This document shows positions 46,159 through 55,492 of a stretch of 64,000 bases of DNA, piece after piece. Below the pieces are notes generated by a model. That model did no database searches. It worked only from the letters and a program-made list of their open reading frames with translations, and was not told the origin of the DNA. Where the stretch lies: assembly GCF_900177665.1 (NCBI RefSeq), contig NZ_FXAW01000001.1:248001-312000 (forward strand), given 5' to 3'. Within the stretch, counting starts at the first letter, position 1, and the number at the start of each line of letters is the position of its first letter. The stretch comes from Marivirga sericea (GTDB taxonomy: Bacteria > Bacteroidota > Bacteroidia > Cytophagales > Cyclobacteriaceae). The translations under genes and the position numbers were made by a program.

Positions 46159-47030
46159 TATAATGAATTGATTAAATCCTGATTTCTTTTAACGTATCCG
46201 AAATCACCTGAACTATTCTTTTTAGCTAATTCAATTGATTTTTCTGCTACTTTTTTGGCGTCTTTTTTGTTACCCATTTTAGCTAATATTTGTGCTTTCA
46301 AGTGTAAATTCCAAAATTGAGCACTATTGTTTCCTTCCGCTAAATACGTATCAATCCATTTTAAAGCTTGTTTTAAGTCTTTATCCGTGGTGTAATAGTA
46401 ATTAGCAGCTGTAATAAGATTTCTAGGGTCAACTTTAGTGTTTTGCTCAATTTGAGTCATAACTAAATCATCATAAGACACTTCAATAGGAATCTTGAGG
46501 CTAACATTCTCCCACTCAAAGTGAATATTAGCTGATTTATTATCTGCACTAATGTCTGAAATTTGATAAGTCAAAGTTTCTACTGCTTCGTCTAGTTCTT
46601 CAACTTCTCTAATAACAGAAATGACTTCCTTAGATTCATCGTAGTTTCCAACATTCCCTCCTAGTGATAAATCACTATACAATTTGAACTCCCATTCGTT
46701 TTCTTCAGGAGTCATGAAGATCAAATATTGTCCAGCGTCTACTTTTTTACCTGCTATGATAGCTTCGGTAGAAAGATTTAGAATACTACCACTGTTGGCT
46801 CCTGCTCTCCAAAGCACCCCATATGATTGTAAATAATCATCGCCATCTCCAAATATTTGTCTTCCTTTAAGGCTTGGTCTAAAATAGCTAATAGCCACAT
46901 CAGTTAATCCAACCGTTGTTTCTACTTTTGCTTTTGGAGAAGGTTGAGGAATATTAATCTGTGCTTTCAGCTCAGGCGTACTTATCATGATAATAGATAA
47001 GCAAAATAGTACTAGTGATTTTTTCATCAT
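46158..47030 (-). CDS. DUF2911 domain secreted protein
   Basis: The 290-aa protein has a Sec signal peptide (LVLFCLSIIMISTPELKAQ) and a DUF2911 domain at about 28-175, with typical segments (VGLTDVAISYFRPSLKGRQI and WRAGANSGSILNLSTEA). A short TPR-like helical C-terminal part follows (ALKWIDTYLAEGNNSAQFWN). DUF2911 proteins are widespread in Bacteroidota, sit in the periplasm and have no assigned activity. The gene is monocistronic, divergent from the DNA glycosylase gene with about 57 bp between starts. Confidence 0.9.
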   Translation of the reverse strand: MMKKSLVLFCLSIIMISTPELKAQINIPQPSPKAKVETTVGLTDVAISYFRPSLKGRQIFGDGDDYLQSYGVLWRAGANSGSILNLSTEAIIAGKKVDAGQYLIFMTPEENEWEFKLYSDLSLGGNVGNYDESKEVISVIREVEELDEAVETLTYQISDISADNKSANIHFEWENVSLKIPIEVSYDDLVMTQIEQNTKVDPRNLITAANYYYTTDKDLKQALKWIDTYLAEGNNSAQFWNLHLKAQILAKMGNKKDAKKVAEKSIELAKKNSSGDFGYVKRNQDLINSL

Positions 47031-47087
47031 GTTTATTATTTTTAGTTAAATTAAAAAGTATTTAGCATTCAAAAACTACTTTTCTGA

Positions 47088-47696
47088 ATGAAAGTTACAA
47101 AAAAAAGATTAGGTAGAGCATTTTTTCAAAATCCAGATGTAGTATCAGTTGCCGAACAGTTACTTGGGAAAGTAATATGTGCACATATTGATGGAAACTA
47201 TTGTGAAGCGATGATTACAGAAACCGAAGCATATGCCGGGAAAAATGATAAAGCTTGTCATGCACATAGGGGTAGATTTACTAAGAGGACTGCAGTAATG
47301 TATGAAGATGGCGGCACCTCTTACATTTACTTGTGCTATGGTATTCATTCTCTCTTTAATATCGTAACTAATGTCGAAGGGGCGGCTGATGCCGTCCTAA
47401 TAAGAGCTATTGAACCTCTGAAAGGTACAGAGAGGATGCTACAAAGGAGAAATTCTAAAGAAGTTAAACCTAGTATTTTTTCCGGCCCCGGTAAGCTCAC
47501 GAAAGCTTTAGGGATAGATAAATCTTTAAATGGAATAGATCTCGTAAGTAGTGATGATTTGTTTTTAGCTGATCATAAATTGCTTGTTGACAAAATTGTT
47601 AAAACTACTCGAATAGGAATTGATTATGCTGGAGAGGATGCGTTACTACCATGGCGCTTTTATATTTCGGGAAATAAATTTGTTAGTCAGCTCTAA
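47088..47696 (+). CDS. mpg: DNA-3-methyladenine glycosylase (AAG/MPG family)
   Basis: The 202-aa protein is a full-length member of the AAG family, which excises alkylated purines such as 3-methyladenine and hypoxanthine in base-excision repair. Visible landmarks are LLGKVICAHIDGNYCEAMI, TETEAYAGKNDKACHAHRG with the catalytic-type Glu47, MYEDGGTSYIYLCYGIHSLF with the DNA-intercalating Tyr region, and the late SGPGKLTKALGI motif. It has no signal peptide. The downstream universal-stress gene lies 42 bp on, so the two may share a transcript as stress functions, but this is not certain. Confidence 0.95.
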   Translation: MKVTKKRLGRAFFQNPDVVSVAEQLLGKVICAHIDGNYCEAMITETEAYAGKNDKACHAHRGRFTKRTAVMYEDGGTSYIYLCYGIHSLFNIVTNVEGAADAVLIRAIEPLKGTERMLQRRNSKEVKPSIFSGPGKLTKALGIDKSLNGIDLVSSDDLFLADHKLLVDKIVKTTRIGIDYAGEDALLPWRFYISGNKFVSQL

Positions 47697-47738
47697 AGCT
47701 ATGTTTTTTTTATAAATTAGATATCAAATAATAAACAG

Positions 47739-48566
47739 ATGGATAAATTCTTATGCCCAATAGATTTTTCAGCTTATTCCCTTAATGCTGTTGAATATGC
47801 AGCAAAAATTCTGCAAATAAGAAAAGGAAGCATGACGTTGATCCATATTTTTTCCGAAAAAGAGTTTCTGCATGCTGTAGAGGGAGAACAGTCTGAATTT
47901 GATGACTTAAAACAACATGCTAAGGAAAAATTGACTGGATTAGCAGATGAGATAGAAAATGAATACGGCTTTGAATGTGATTTTGTACTTTCTATCGGTG
48001 AAGTGAATAATTCAATTAGTCAATATGCACTCAAGAACGGCTTTGATTTAATTGTAATGGGCACTCAAGGAAATGGATATAATCGAAAGACGATAATTGG
48101 AAGCAGGACATTAAGAACGGTTCAAAATGCTTCCATTCCAGTCTTGACGGTTCCTCTGGATGCGGATTTTAAAAATTGGAATTCCGTAGTGTATGCTTCG
48201 GATTATTCTGAGCAAGATAAAATTACCATGCAGAAATTGGTAAGTTTTATTTATCCTTTTCGAAGTAGAATTAGATTCGTCCACGTCAGTCATTCTAATA
48301 ATGTTATGAGTGAGAAAAGCTATGAGAAGTTTAAGACAGAATTATCTAGCTTTCTAGGTTACGAAAAAATAAGTTACTATTTAAAGGAGTACAAAAAAGA
48401 TATAAGTAGTGGTATAGAAGAGTTTGTGAACGAGCAGCAAGGAGATGTATTAGTATTGCTTAAAAGAAAAAGAAATATTTTCGAGAAACTAATAGGAAGT
48501 AGTGTGTCTACTGAAATTACTTATTTAAGTACTCATGCACTTTTAATTTATCATGAAAAGGAATAG
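47739..48566 (+). CDS. Universal stress protein (UspA family, tandem domains)
   Basis: The 275-aa protein consists of two UspA-type halves. The N-terminal half (MDKFLCPIDFSAYSLNAVEY) carries the ATP-binding pattern G-2x-G-9x-G-S, read as GTQGNGYNRKTIIGS at about residues 108-122. The C-terminal half (VVYASDYSEQDKITMQKLV) lacks that pattern and is probably non-nucleotide-binding. In the family such proteins respond to starvation and envelope stress. No regulatory site is evident in the 42-bp gap upstream. Confidence 0.92.
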   Translation: MDKFLCPIDFSAYSLNAVEYAAKILQIRKGSMTLIHIFSEKEFLHAVEGEQSEFDDLKQHAKEKLTGLADEIENEYGFECDFVLSIGEVNNSISQYALKNGFDLIVMGTQGNGYNRKTIIGSRTLRTVQNASIPVLTVPLDADFKNWNSVVYASDYSEQDKITMQKLVSFIYPFRSRIRFVHVSHSNNVMSEKSYEKFKTELSSFLGYEKISYYLKEYKKDISSGIEEFVNEQQGDVLVLLKRKRNIFEKLIGSSVSTEITYLSTHALLIYHEKE

Positions 48567-48926
48567 ATCATTAAGTATATAGGGCTGATCAATACGCAGT
48601 TCGATCATGTACAGTTTTTGAAATTAATTTGATTATTTTAATGCGACTCTCGCAGTTTTTTGAATAGTAGTGGTATTATGCAATATGCTCAACCTAGCTA
48701 GTAGAAATACCATAAGTAACTGATAAACAACTTAAAAGATGCCTTTAATTATTTTATAACTTTAAGTTGATTTTAGTGAAAAATGTCTTAGATTAGCATT
48801 TCAATAGTACATTAGAATTGTTACGTTATTAAATTTTGCAAAGATTGGAAGTAAGATTTACTATCATTGACAATTGTAACAATTAATGATTTACTTTAAA
48901 TTGTAATAATTATAAATTCTGAAAGA
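48567..48926. other. 360-bp non-coding AT-rich gap
   Basis: No reading frame with coding character is seen. There are runs of AAATT and TAACAATT but no clear terminator hairpin or consensus promoter. It must contain the promoter of the following OmpA-like gene, since no gene precedes it closely on that strand. Confidence 0.5.
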
Positions 48927-50516
48927 ATGCGGGTACGGTTGGTATTTTTCATATTATTATTTTCAGTGAGCTACTTGAGTGATGGCCAGGATCGGCCATT
49001 AATTATAGATTCATTAGAAAGTATTTATGATGATATTGCGCCAGTATTATCAGCCGATGAAAACACACTGTATTTTACAAAAAAGAATAATCCTGAAAAT
49101 GCAGGTGGTGAAAAAGATCAAGGAGACATTTGGTACAGCGAGAAAGTAAATGGAAGCTGGACCAAAGCGCAGAGATTAAAAGGTCCGGTAAATAATCTGA
49201 ATTTTAATGCTGTAATTGGAATTACACCTGATGATTATATCATGTATGTGGTGGGTAATTACAAAAGTCCTAGAAAAGGAGGGATATCTTATTCAAGAAG
49301 AATAGGAGATAATTGGAGTGAACCACAACCGATTGATATCCCTTATTATAAAAATAAATCAGATCACCTTTCGGGTAGTCTAAGCAAAGACGGTAAAATA
49401 ATGGTTCTAAGTTTGGAAAGTTTTGGGTCAAGAGGTAATGAAGATATTTACTATACCTTTAGGAAGTCGATAGATGAATGGACGGAACTACGAAATTTAG
49501 GAGTAGATATTAATACAGAAGCTCAAGATTTAACTCCCTTTTTAGCAGCAGATAATAAAACCTTGTTTTTTAGTTCAAATGGAAGAGGAGGACAAGGTAG
49601 TAGAGACGTCTTTTATTCAAAGCGACAGGATGCAACTTGGACTACTTGGTCTGAAGCAAAAAATTTGGAAGGCGTAAATTCTGAAGGTGCGGATTGGTAT
49701 TTTCAGTTAATCAATTCTGGTAAAGATGCATTGCTTGTTAATACTGTCAATAGTATAGGGTTGGGTAATATCGTGCAAACCAATACTCCAGAACAAGTTG
49801 AAATAGAAGCGGAGGTAGAAAAAAGTATGACAGCTTCTTCGCAATCAGTTTTGGCTATTGGAACGAGCACAAATAAAAATAAGCCAATTGTGCGAGAGAA
49901 GATTCAAGTCCAATTTGAAGTAGTGGATGGTTTTACAGGAAATCCCCTCAAACCTCAAATGCTGATTAAAGGGGTGAATGAAATGAGTAAAAGTTCATAT
50001 TCAGAGATTGTAATGGGTAAAAACTCATCATACCAAACGAAGCTTTTTAAAGATTCTATCTACACTATTGATATTTCTGTGGAAGGTTACTTAGACGATT
50101 TGCAAACTATTAAAACGGATACTATCAGTAATAATGATGTAGTTAAGTTGGAGCTTTTAAGTCTAGAGGAAGGAACCACAATTCAGTTGAAAAGTGTTTT
50201 ATTTAAAAGAGGTACGGCTGATATTTTAGATGGCTCATTTGAAGAGTTAGATCGGGTTTATAATATGTTAAAAAAGAACCCAAATGTTGAAATTGAACTA
50301 TCGGGTCATACTGATAATACAGGTAGTGCAAAGTTAAACATAGAGCTATCTCAAGAGCGCTCGGATAGAATAAAAGAGTATTTGGTAGGGAAGGGTGTAG
50401 ATGCTAGGAGACTGGATAGCAAAGGATACGGTGGAGCAAGACCAATTGCTAGTAATAAATCAGAAGCTACTCGCAAGTTGAACAGGAGAGTGGAATTTAC
50501 CATCATCAAAATCTAA
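48927..50516 (+). CDS. OmpA-family envelope protein with PD40 propeller (copy 2)
   Basis: The 529-aa protein has a signal peptide (residues 1-20, VSYLSDGQ), a PD40/WD40-like propeller at about 30-270 (DIAPVLSADENTLYFTKK; DLTPFLAADNKTLFFSSNGR) and a beta-sandwich-like middle domain. A canonical OmpA domain ends the protein (VEIELSGHTDNTGSAKLNIE ... LSQERSDRIKEYL) with peptidoglycan-binding Asp and Arg. It should link the outer membrane to peptidoglycan. It resembles the protein at 44377 in plan but lacks the TPR-like N-terminus. A TetR-type gene begins 9 bp after the stop. Confidence 0.9.
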   Translation: MRVRLVFFILLFSVSYLSDGQDRPLIIDSLESIYDDIAPVLSADENTLYFTKKNNPENAGGEKDQGDIWYSEKVNGSWTKAQRLKGPVNNLNFNAVIGITPDDYIMYVVGNYKSPRKGGISYSRRIGDNWSEPQPIDIPYYKNKSDHLSGSLSKDGKIMVLSLESFGSRGNEDIYYTFRKSIDEWTELRNLGVDINTEAQDLTPFLAADNKTLFFSSNGRGGQGSRDVFYSKRQDATWTTWSEAKNLEGVNSEGADWYFQLINSGKDALLVNTVNSIGLGNIVQTNTPEQVEIEAEVEKSMTASSQSVLAIGTSTNKNKPIVREKIQVQFEVVDGFTGNPLKPQMLIKGVNEMSKSSYSEIVMGKNSSYQTKLFKDSIYTIDISVEGYLDDLQTIKTDTISNNDVVKLELLSLEEGTTIQLKSVLFKRGTADILDGSFEELDRVYNMLKKNPNVEIELSGHTDNTGSAKLNIELSQERSDRIKEYLVGKGVDARRLDSKGYGGARPIASNKSEATRKLNRRVEFTIIKI

Positions 50517-50525
50517 CAATTGTAA

Positions 50526-51164
50526 ATGGTTACTGCGGGAACTAGTTTAAGGGAAAGGAAATCAGCAAAACTAAAATTGTTAGTATTGACTATAGCCAAA
50601 ACCATGCTTCGCCAGCAAAGCTTTCAGGATATTCACGTGATGGATCTCTGTAAGAAAGCAGGGATCTCAAAAGTAACTTTCTTTCGCTATTTTCCTCAAA
50701 AAGAAGATTTATTACTGTATTTCATGCGAGTATGGGCTTTTGAGCTTAGTATAGACATGCAAACCACTAATATAAAAGGGCTAAAAGCAGTTAAATTTAT
50801 TTTTGATAGATACGGTGATTTATGTGAGAATTATCATTCAGTCATCCTGCACTTGATTAAATATCATGCTATTTCCCCTTTAGTATTAAAGCCCATAAGT
50901 ATTAAAAAAGCGGAAAAACAACTTTTATTTCCAAATCTAGAAGGGGTGGATCAAATGGAAGTCCTGGCATTTGACAGATTATTGGAGAAGTATGTGCTTG
51001 AAGCCATTTTCCAAACAGAAATTACCAAAAGTTCAGATGTTTCTGATTTGGTAAGCATGTTGTTAACCACTACCTATGGATCAATTCTTGTTGCTAAAAT
51101 GAAGCAAACTCCAGTCAAAGCGACTTTAAAAAAGAATATTACGGCAGTCTTGGAAACTTTTTGA
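50526..51164 (+). CDS. TetR/AcrR-family transcriptional regulator
   Basis: The 212-aa protein has an N-terminal TetR helix-turn-helix at about 17-62 (AKTMLRQQSFQDIHVMDLCK, then KAGISKVTFFRYFPQKEDLL), which is a good match to the family. The C-terminal ligand domain is helical and family-specific. It is tightly linked to the OmpA-like gene upstream and is followed 63 bp later by a deoxyhypusine-synthase-like gene. Regulation of one of these neighbours is plausible but no operator was identified. Confidence 0.92.
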   Translation: MVTAGTSLRERKSAKLKLLVLTIAKTMLRQQSFQDIHVMDLCKKAGISKVTFFRYFPQKEDLLLYFMRVWAFELSIDMQTTNIKGLKAVKFIFDRYGDLCENYHSVILHLIKYHAISPLVLKPISIKKAEKQLLFPNLEGVDQMEVLAFDRLLEKYVLEAIFQTEITKSSDVSDLVSMLLTTTYGSILVAKMKQTPVKATLKKNITAVLETF

Positions 51165-51227
51165 TTTATCCTCCATTCGTAATAGCTCTTCATCATTTTT
51201 GATTATTTTTACAACAAATAATTAATT

Positions 51228-52193
51228 ATGAAAATTACAGAGTTTTTAAAACATAACTATCGTCATTTTAATGCTGCAGCGCTTATAGATGCAGCTGATG
51301 CATACAAGAGTCATGTCGAATCCGGAAAAAAAATGTTGGTGTCCCTTGCTGGTGCAATGTCTACTGCAGAATTGGGGATTTCTTTTGCTGAAATGATTCG
51401 ACAAGATAAGGTTCAAATCATTAGCTGTACGGGCGCAAATTTAGAGGAAGACTTAATGAATTTGGTGGCTCATAGCCACTATGAAAGAGTTCCCAATTAC
51501 AGGGATTTAACACCTCAGCAAGAATGGGATTTGCTAGAAAAAGGACTCAATAGAGTAACGGATACTTGCATTCCTGAAGAAGAAGCCTTTAGAAGATTAC
51601 AACAACACATTTTTGAAATTTGGAAGGACGCAGAAGAGAAGGGGGAGCGATATTTTCCTCATGAATTCATGTATAAATTAATTAGGTCAGGAGTTTTAGA
51701 ACAATACTATGAGATAGATCCTAAAAATAGTTGGATGTTGGCAGCTGCCGAAAAAAACCTACCAATAATTGTTCCGGGATGGGAAGATAGTACAATGGGT
51801 AATATTTTTGCCAGTTATTGTGTGAAAGGTGAATTAAAACCTTCCACCATGAAATCAGGGATTGAGTATATGACGTTCTTAGCAGACTGGTATAAGCAAA
51901 ATGCTGGAACAGAGGGCGTTGGCTTTTTTCAAATCGGAGGGGGTATTGCTGGTGATTTTCCAATTTGCGTAGTGCCTATGCTTTATCAAGATTTGGAGTA
52001 CACTGACGTTCCTTTTTGGAGTTATTTTTGTCAGATCTCTGATTCTACAACGAGTTATGGTTCATATTCAGGTGCTGTACCTAATGAAAAAATAACATGG
52101 GGTAAATTGGATATAGATACGCCTAAATTCATTGTTGAATCAGATGCAACTATTGTAGCTCCTTTGATATTTGCGATTGTCTTAGGGCAGTAA
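51228..52193 (+). CDS. Deoxyhypusine synthase-like enzyme (DHS family)
   Basis: The 321-aa protein belongs to the DHS/homospermidine-synthase-like family. Recognisable blocks are KMLVSLAGAMSTAELGISFA, the NAD-site loop IISCTGANLEEDLMNLVAHS, IIVPGWEDSTMGNIFASY, and VGFFQIGGGIAGDFPICVVP. The catalytic-type lysine sits in WGK (Lys293), as in DHS where it forms the covalent intermediate with the aminobutyl group from spermidine. Bacteria lack eIF5A, so bacterial members are thought to work on polyamines (for example homospermidine) or other targets. The true substrate here is unknown. A bidirectional terminator follows. Confidence 0.92.
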   Translation: MKITEFLKHNYRHFNAAALIDAADAYKSHVESGKKMLVSLAGAMSTAELGISFAEMIRQDKVQIISCTGANLEEDLMNLVAHSHYERVPNYRDLTPQQEWDLLEKGLNRVTDTCIPEEEAFRRLQQHIFEIWKDAEEKGERYFPHEFMYKLIRSGVLEQYYEIDPKNSWMLAAAEKNLPIIVPGWEDSTMGNIFASYCVKGELKPSTMKSGIEYMTFLADWYKQNAGTEGVGFFQIGGGIAGDFPICVVPMLYQDLEYTDVPFWSYFCQISDSTTSYGSYSGAVPNEKITWGKLDIDTPKFIVESDATIVAPLIFAIVLGQ

Positions 52194-52218
52194 TAGAAGA
52201 CCTAAAAAATTGGATTAT

Positions 52219-52250
52219 AACCCTGCTTAAATCACTTAATGCAGGGTTTT
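52219..52250. terminator. Bidirectional rho-independent-type terminator
   Basis: AACCCTGC (52219-52226) and GCAGGGTT (52241-52248) form a perfect 8-bp stem around a 14-base AT-rich loop, followed by TTTT. It lies between the convergent DHS-like gene and the HTH regulator gene and can act for both. Confidence 0.88.
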
Positions 52251-52258
52251 ACCTATTT

Positions 52259-55156
52259 CTAATACTTCAAGATAAATTCCTGCAGATTATCAGAACGTTC
52301 CAGTTCTAGTTTTTTACGTAATCTATAACGAGCTATTTCAACGCCTCTAACTGAAATATTTAATAGATGAGCAATTTCCTTGGTACTAAGATTCATTCGT
52401 AAATATGCACTTAATTTCATTTCCTGTGGACTTAGATTTGGGTAGTCGGTTTGCCACCTTTTAATGAAGTCTCCATGTACTTGATCAAAATGAATAGAAA
52501 AATGCTCCCAATCCTCGTCTGCGGTAATGTTTTTGTCAATATTATGAATTACCCGACTTATTTCATGTTTTACCTCTTGATTTTTGCTTCTTTTTAAAAT
52601 ACTGTTAAGATTTGATTTGATGCTATTGATAAAACTATTTTTATTTATTAAGTGCATAGTAGAAGTAGCTAACTCCTTATTTTTTAACTTAATTTCTGAT
52701 TTTAACTTTTCGTTTTTCAAGTGTTCTAGCTTCTGTTCGGATGTTTTTAATTCACTATCAATTCTGGTGATTTCCTTCTGTTTCTGTTCGGTTATAATTT
52801 CTGTTTTCTTTTTGTACCGTAGTTCAAAAAATAGAAATACAAGTACTGATAATATTAAACCTATAAAGAAGTAGGTGCCGTAAGCCCAATTAGTGCGGTA
52901 CCAAGGTGGTAAAATGGTAAATTCAAAAGTGGCCACAGTACTTAATTGTCCATGAATGTTTTTGGCTCTAACATGAAAAGTGTAATTACCCTCTCGGAGG
53001 TTGGTGTATTCTTTGGAAGTTCTTACTGACCAATTACTATAGCCTTCTTCATTGTTTTCCAACCAGTATTGATATTCATTATCAAATTGACCATTCATGT
53101 AAGGAGCACTGTATTCTATTCTGATGGAATTTTCTGAAAAAGGGATTTCAATTTTTTTATTGATTTGTTTGAAAGTCACTTTCTCTCCATCCATTTGCCT
53201 CCCATATGTGATAATTGAATCTTTTGAATTCAAAATACTCACTTTGGTGAAAATTACATTATAGTTGATCTCCTGCAATTTTGGAATTGAATTGTCAAAA
53301 TGTATAAATCCTTCTTTAGCCGCAAATAAGACCTTATTTGCTTCTAATGTGGAAATATTATGAAGGTCATCGTTGAGAACATTGCGTAATTGGTTAAAAA
53401 CTGCAGTATGCTTTTGATAATTACCATTGGTAGACTTTTCTAATACTCCAGTTTCATTTATACTTACAAAGTATATGTTTCCGAGTGCATCTTCAGCAAA
53501 GCTTACAAATTGCTCATTTTCATCAAAGTAATCAGATAAAAATGAAGACTTGACAAAGCGATCTTTACTTGTACTATATTCATATAATCCTCTTTCACTA
53601 GAAAAAATGAGGTTATTATTTAATCTCCATACATTGATTAAAACATTTGAAGGCAAACCCTTTTCCTTGCCGTAATATTCTGTTTTAACAGATCTCAAAT
53701 CTTCAGACAATGTAATTTTGTAAACGCCTTTATAACCGTGAGTCATCCATATATTTCCTTCTTCATCTTCTTCCATTACCCGTGAAGACTCCTTAAATCC
53801 TTCGAGTTCATATAGAAATTGAAGACCCTCCTCTGATTTTTTAAAGAGGCTTAAACCTTTGTAATTACCTTGTATGACAAGTTTTGGATATTTCTTTAGA
53901 TCTATACAAGTCCAAGTTCCAGGGATGTTTGCCAGCATTATTGCTTCAGCACCATTGACTTCGTAAGTACCTGAATGATGTCCCATTATAATAGAATTGT
54001 GAATTTGCTGAATGCTATAAACCTGGCCAGATGCATTTTCAACCTTTTTGAAGGTGGTGTTTTTTGAAGAAATGTCTTTGTAATATAATCCATTGTTAGT
54101 CCCTAGATAAAGTGTGTCTCGCAATAAGAGGGCGTCATAACCGGTTCCTGGAAGTCCAGTTTGTTCATTTACATGTTGGAAGGGCGAATTTAAAGCAACC
54201 GATGAAATTCCATTATTGTGTCCAAGCCAAAGGTTACCTTGAATATCTTCATATAGCGAAAGAACAGTTCTATTTTCAATGCCCCTGCCTTTGTTTAATT
54301 GCATTTTGATTTCTCCTCTGCTGTTGAGAATAAATAGGCCTTCATTTTGAGTACCAATAGCTATTTCTCCGCTTTTTAGCCTAATTATTTGATTAATATT
54401 TGATGATTTATAGGTGTTTTGATTTTCAGTATTCCAAATGGAGATTGAATTGCCTGTTTTTACAAAAATACCATTTTTCAATGTGCTAATTAAAAGCTGG
54501 TTATTGCTAATCTCCAGAATCCCACTTATAGTCATATCTTTAAAGAAGTCACCAATATCAGTCTTTTTTATTTCCCCGTTTTCCAAGATTGATAAGCCTT
54601 TTTCAACTTGATTGAGGTATAACTGATGGTTTACCAGGAAGAAATTATCTGGGTCATTCTCAGGATTGACCGTATTTATTAATTCCCCTGAATCATTAAA
54701 TATAAAGATGTCATCAAAGGTGCAGAATAATAATCTATCATTTTGTTTAAATACTCTCCAAGCTTCATCAAAATCTCTTTTCTCTCCTTTGATGCTGTCT
54801 GCTAGACTAACAAAAGTTAATTTTCCAAGCCTGTCAGGAATGTAGTATCCGAAATCTCCTTGTGCAGCAATATAGATCTTACCGTCATTGTCTACTAGTA
54901 CATCTCTACACTTTGTTCCACTTTCTAGTGAGTATTTATTCCAATGGGTTCCATTAAACTCCAATAATCCGAAATTGTTGGCCACGTAAAGTAAGCCATC
55001 TTGACTTTGGGTGATTTTCCAATTTTGGATACCACCGTGATAATCTTGGCTGGAATAGTATTTATAAAAAGGGTACCCAATAAACTGGCCATGGCAGAAA
55101 TTCCCTATCATTAGTAGACTCAGTAGTATGAATAGTACCTTATTTTTCTCTTTCAT
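52259..55156 (-). CDS. Membrane-bound one-component regulator: periplasmic propeller, Y_Y_Y domain, LuxR-type HTH
   Basis: The 965-aa protein has a signal/anchor at the N-terminus (VLFILLSLLMIGNFCHG), a two-part beta-propeller of sensor repeats (SLYEDIQGNLWLGHNNGI; EDEEGNIWMTHGYKGV), a Y_Y_Y domain at about 675-750 (YQYWLENNEEGYSNWSVR), and one transmembrane helix near 760-782 (YFFIGLILSVLVFLFFELRY). A cytoplasmic coiled coil and a C-terminal LuxR-type HTH at about 905-960 (SPQEMKLSAYLRMNLSTKEI) follow. There is no histidine-kinase domain, so the sugar signal must be passed straight to the DNA-binding domain. It is divergent from the SusC gene at 55493 and is the likely activator of the beta-glucan locus. 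Confidence 0.93.
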   Translation of the reverse strand: MKEKNKVLFILLSLLMIGNFCHGQFIGYPFYKYYSSQDYHGGIQNWKITQSQDGLLYVANNFGLLEFNGTHWNKYSLESGTKCRDVLVDNDGKIYIAAQGDFGYYIPDRLGKLTFVSLADSIKGEKRDFDEAWRVFKQNDRLLFCTFDDIFIFNDSGELINTVNPENDPDNFFLVNHQLYLNQVEKGLSILENGEIKKTDIGDFFKDMTISGILEISNNQLLISTLKNGIFVKTGNSISIWNTENQNTYKSSNINQIIRLKSGEIAIGTQNEGLFILNSRGEIKMQLNKGRGIENRTVLSLYEDIQGNLWLGHNNGISSVALNSPFQHVNEQTGLPGTGYDALLLRDTLYLGTNNGLYYKDISSKNTTFKKVENASGQVYSIQQIHNSIIMGHHSGTYEVNGAEAIMLANIPGTWTCIDLKKYPKLVIQGNYKGLSLFKKSEEGLQFLYELEGFKESSRVMEEDEEGNIWMTHGYKGVYKITLSEDLRSVKTEYYGKEKGLPSNVLINVWRLNNNLIFSSERGLYEYSTSKDRFVKSSFLSDYFDENEQFVSFAEDALGNIYFVSINETGVLEKSTNGNYQKHTAVFNQLRNVLNDDLHNISTLEANKVLFAAKEGFIHFDNSIPKLQEINYNVIFTKVSILNSKDSIITYGRQMDGEKVTFKQINKKIEIPFSENSIRIEYSAPYMNGQFDNEYQYWLENNEEGYSNWSVRTSKEYTNLREGNYTFHVRAKNIHGQLSTVATFEFTILPPWYRTNWAYGTYFFIGLILSVLVFLFFELRYKKKTEIITEQKQKEITRIDSELKTSEQKLEHLKNEKLKSEIKLKNKELATSTMHLINKNSFINSIKSNLNSILKRSKNQEVKHEISRVIHNIDKNITADEDWEHFSIHFDQVHGDFIKRWQTDYPNLSPQEMKLSAYLRMNLSTKEIAHLLNISVRGVEIARYRLRKKLELERSDNLQEFILKY

Positions 55157-55492
55157 TTTCCAGATATTAATAATTTACAATTTAGTGAAATATGATAAGA
55201 TTGTAGTAATAGGGGAGAAAATTGTATAGAAATACATGGGCAATTGAAATAGATAAATAAGTGCTTTTAATCTATCTAATGGTAAGTTATGCTGATTTTT
55301 GATGTGGTTTTGAGAAATTGATATTTAGCAGTGAGGTATTATTGACGTAGTGCTTTTTTATGTTTAGAACAATTTTTCATGCTTACTTGAGGAAAAGATA
55401 ATATCAGTCTGGGTTAATTTAGTGTTAGAAAGCAGTTGGTGGAAGCTAGGTTGTTATTAAGGGAAAATGTCAAATTAAAAAGTTGTCTAAAT
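55157..55492. promoter_or_regulatory. Divergent regulatory region, partly duplicated at 61707-61871
   Basis: Stretches such as AAGATTGTAGTAA and the block GATGTGGTTTTGAGAAATTG (55301-55320) recur upstream of the decayed regulator copy at 61852-61871, at almost the same distance from the regulator start (145 versus 146 bp). This marks the block as a good candidate for a regulator binding site or shared promoter. I see no definite TAnnTTTG box; TATGTTTA at 55359-55366 is the nearest. Confidence 0.6.
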
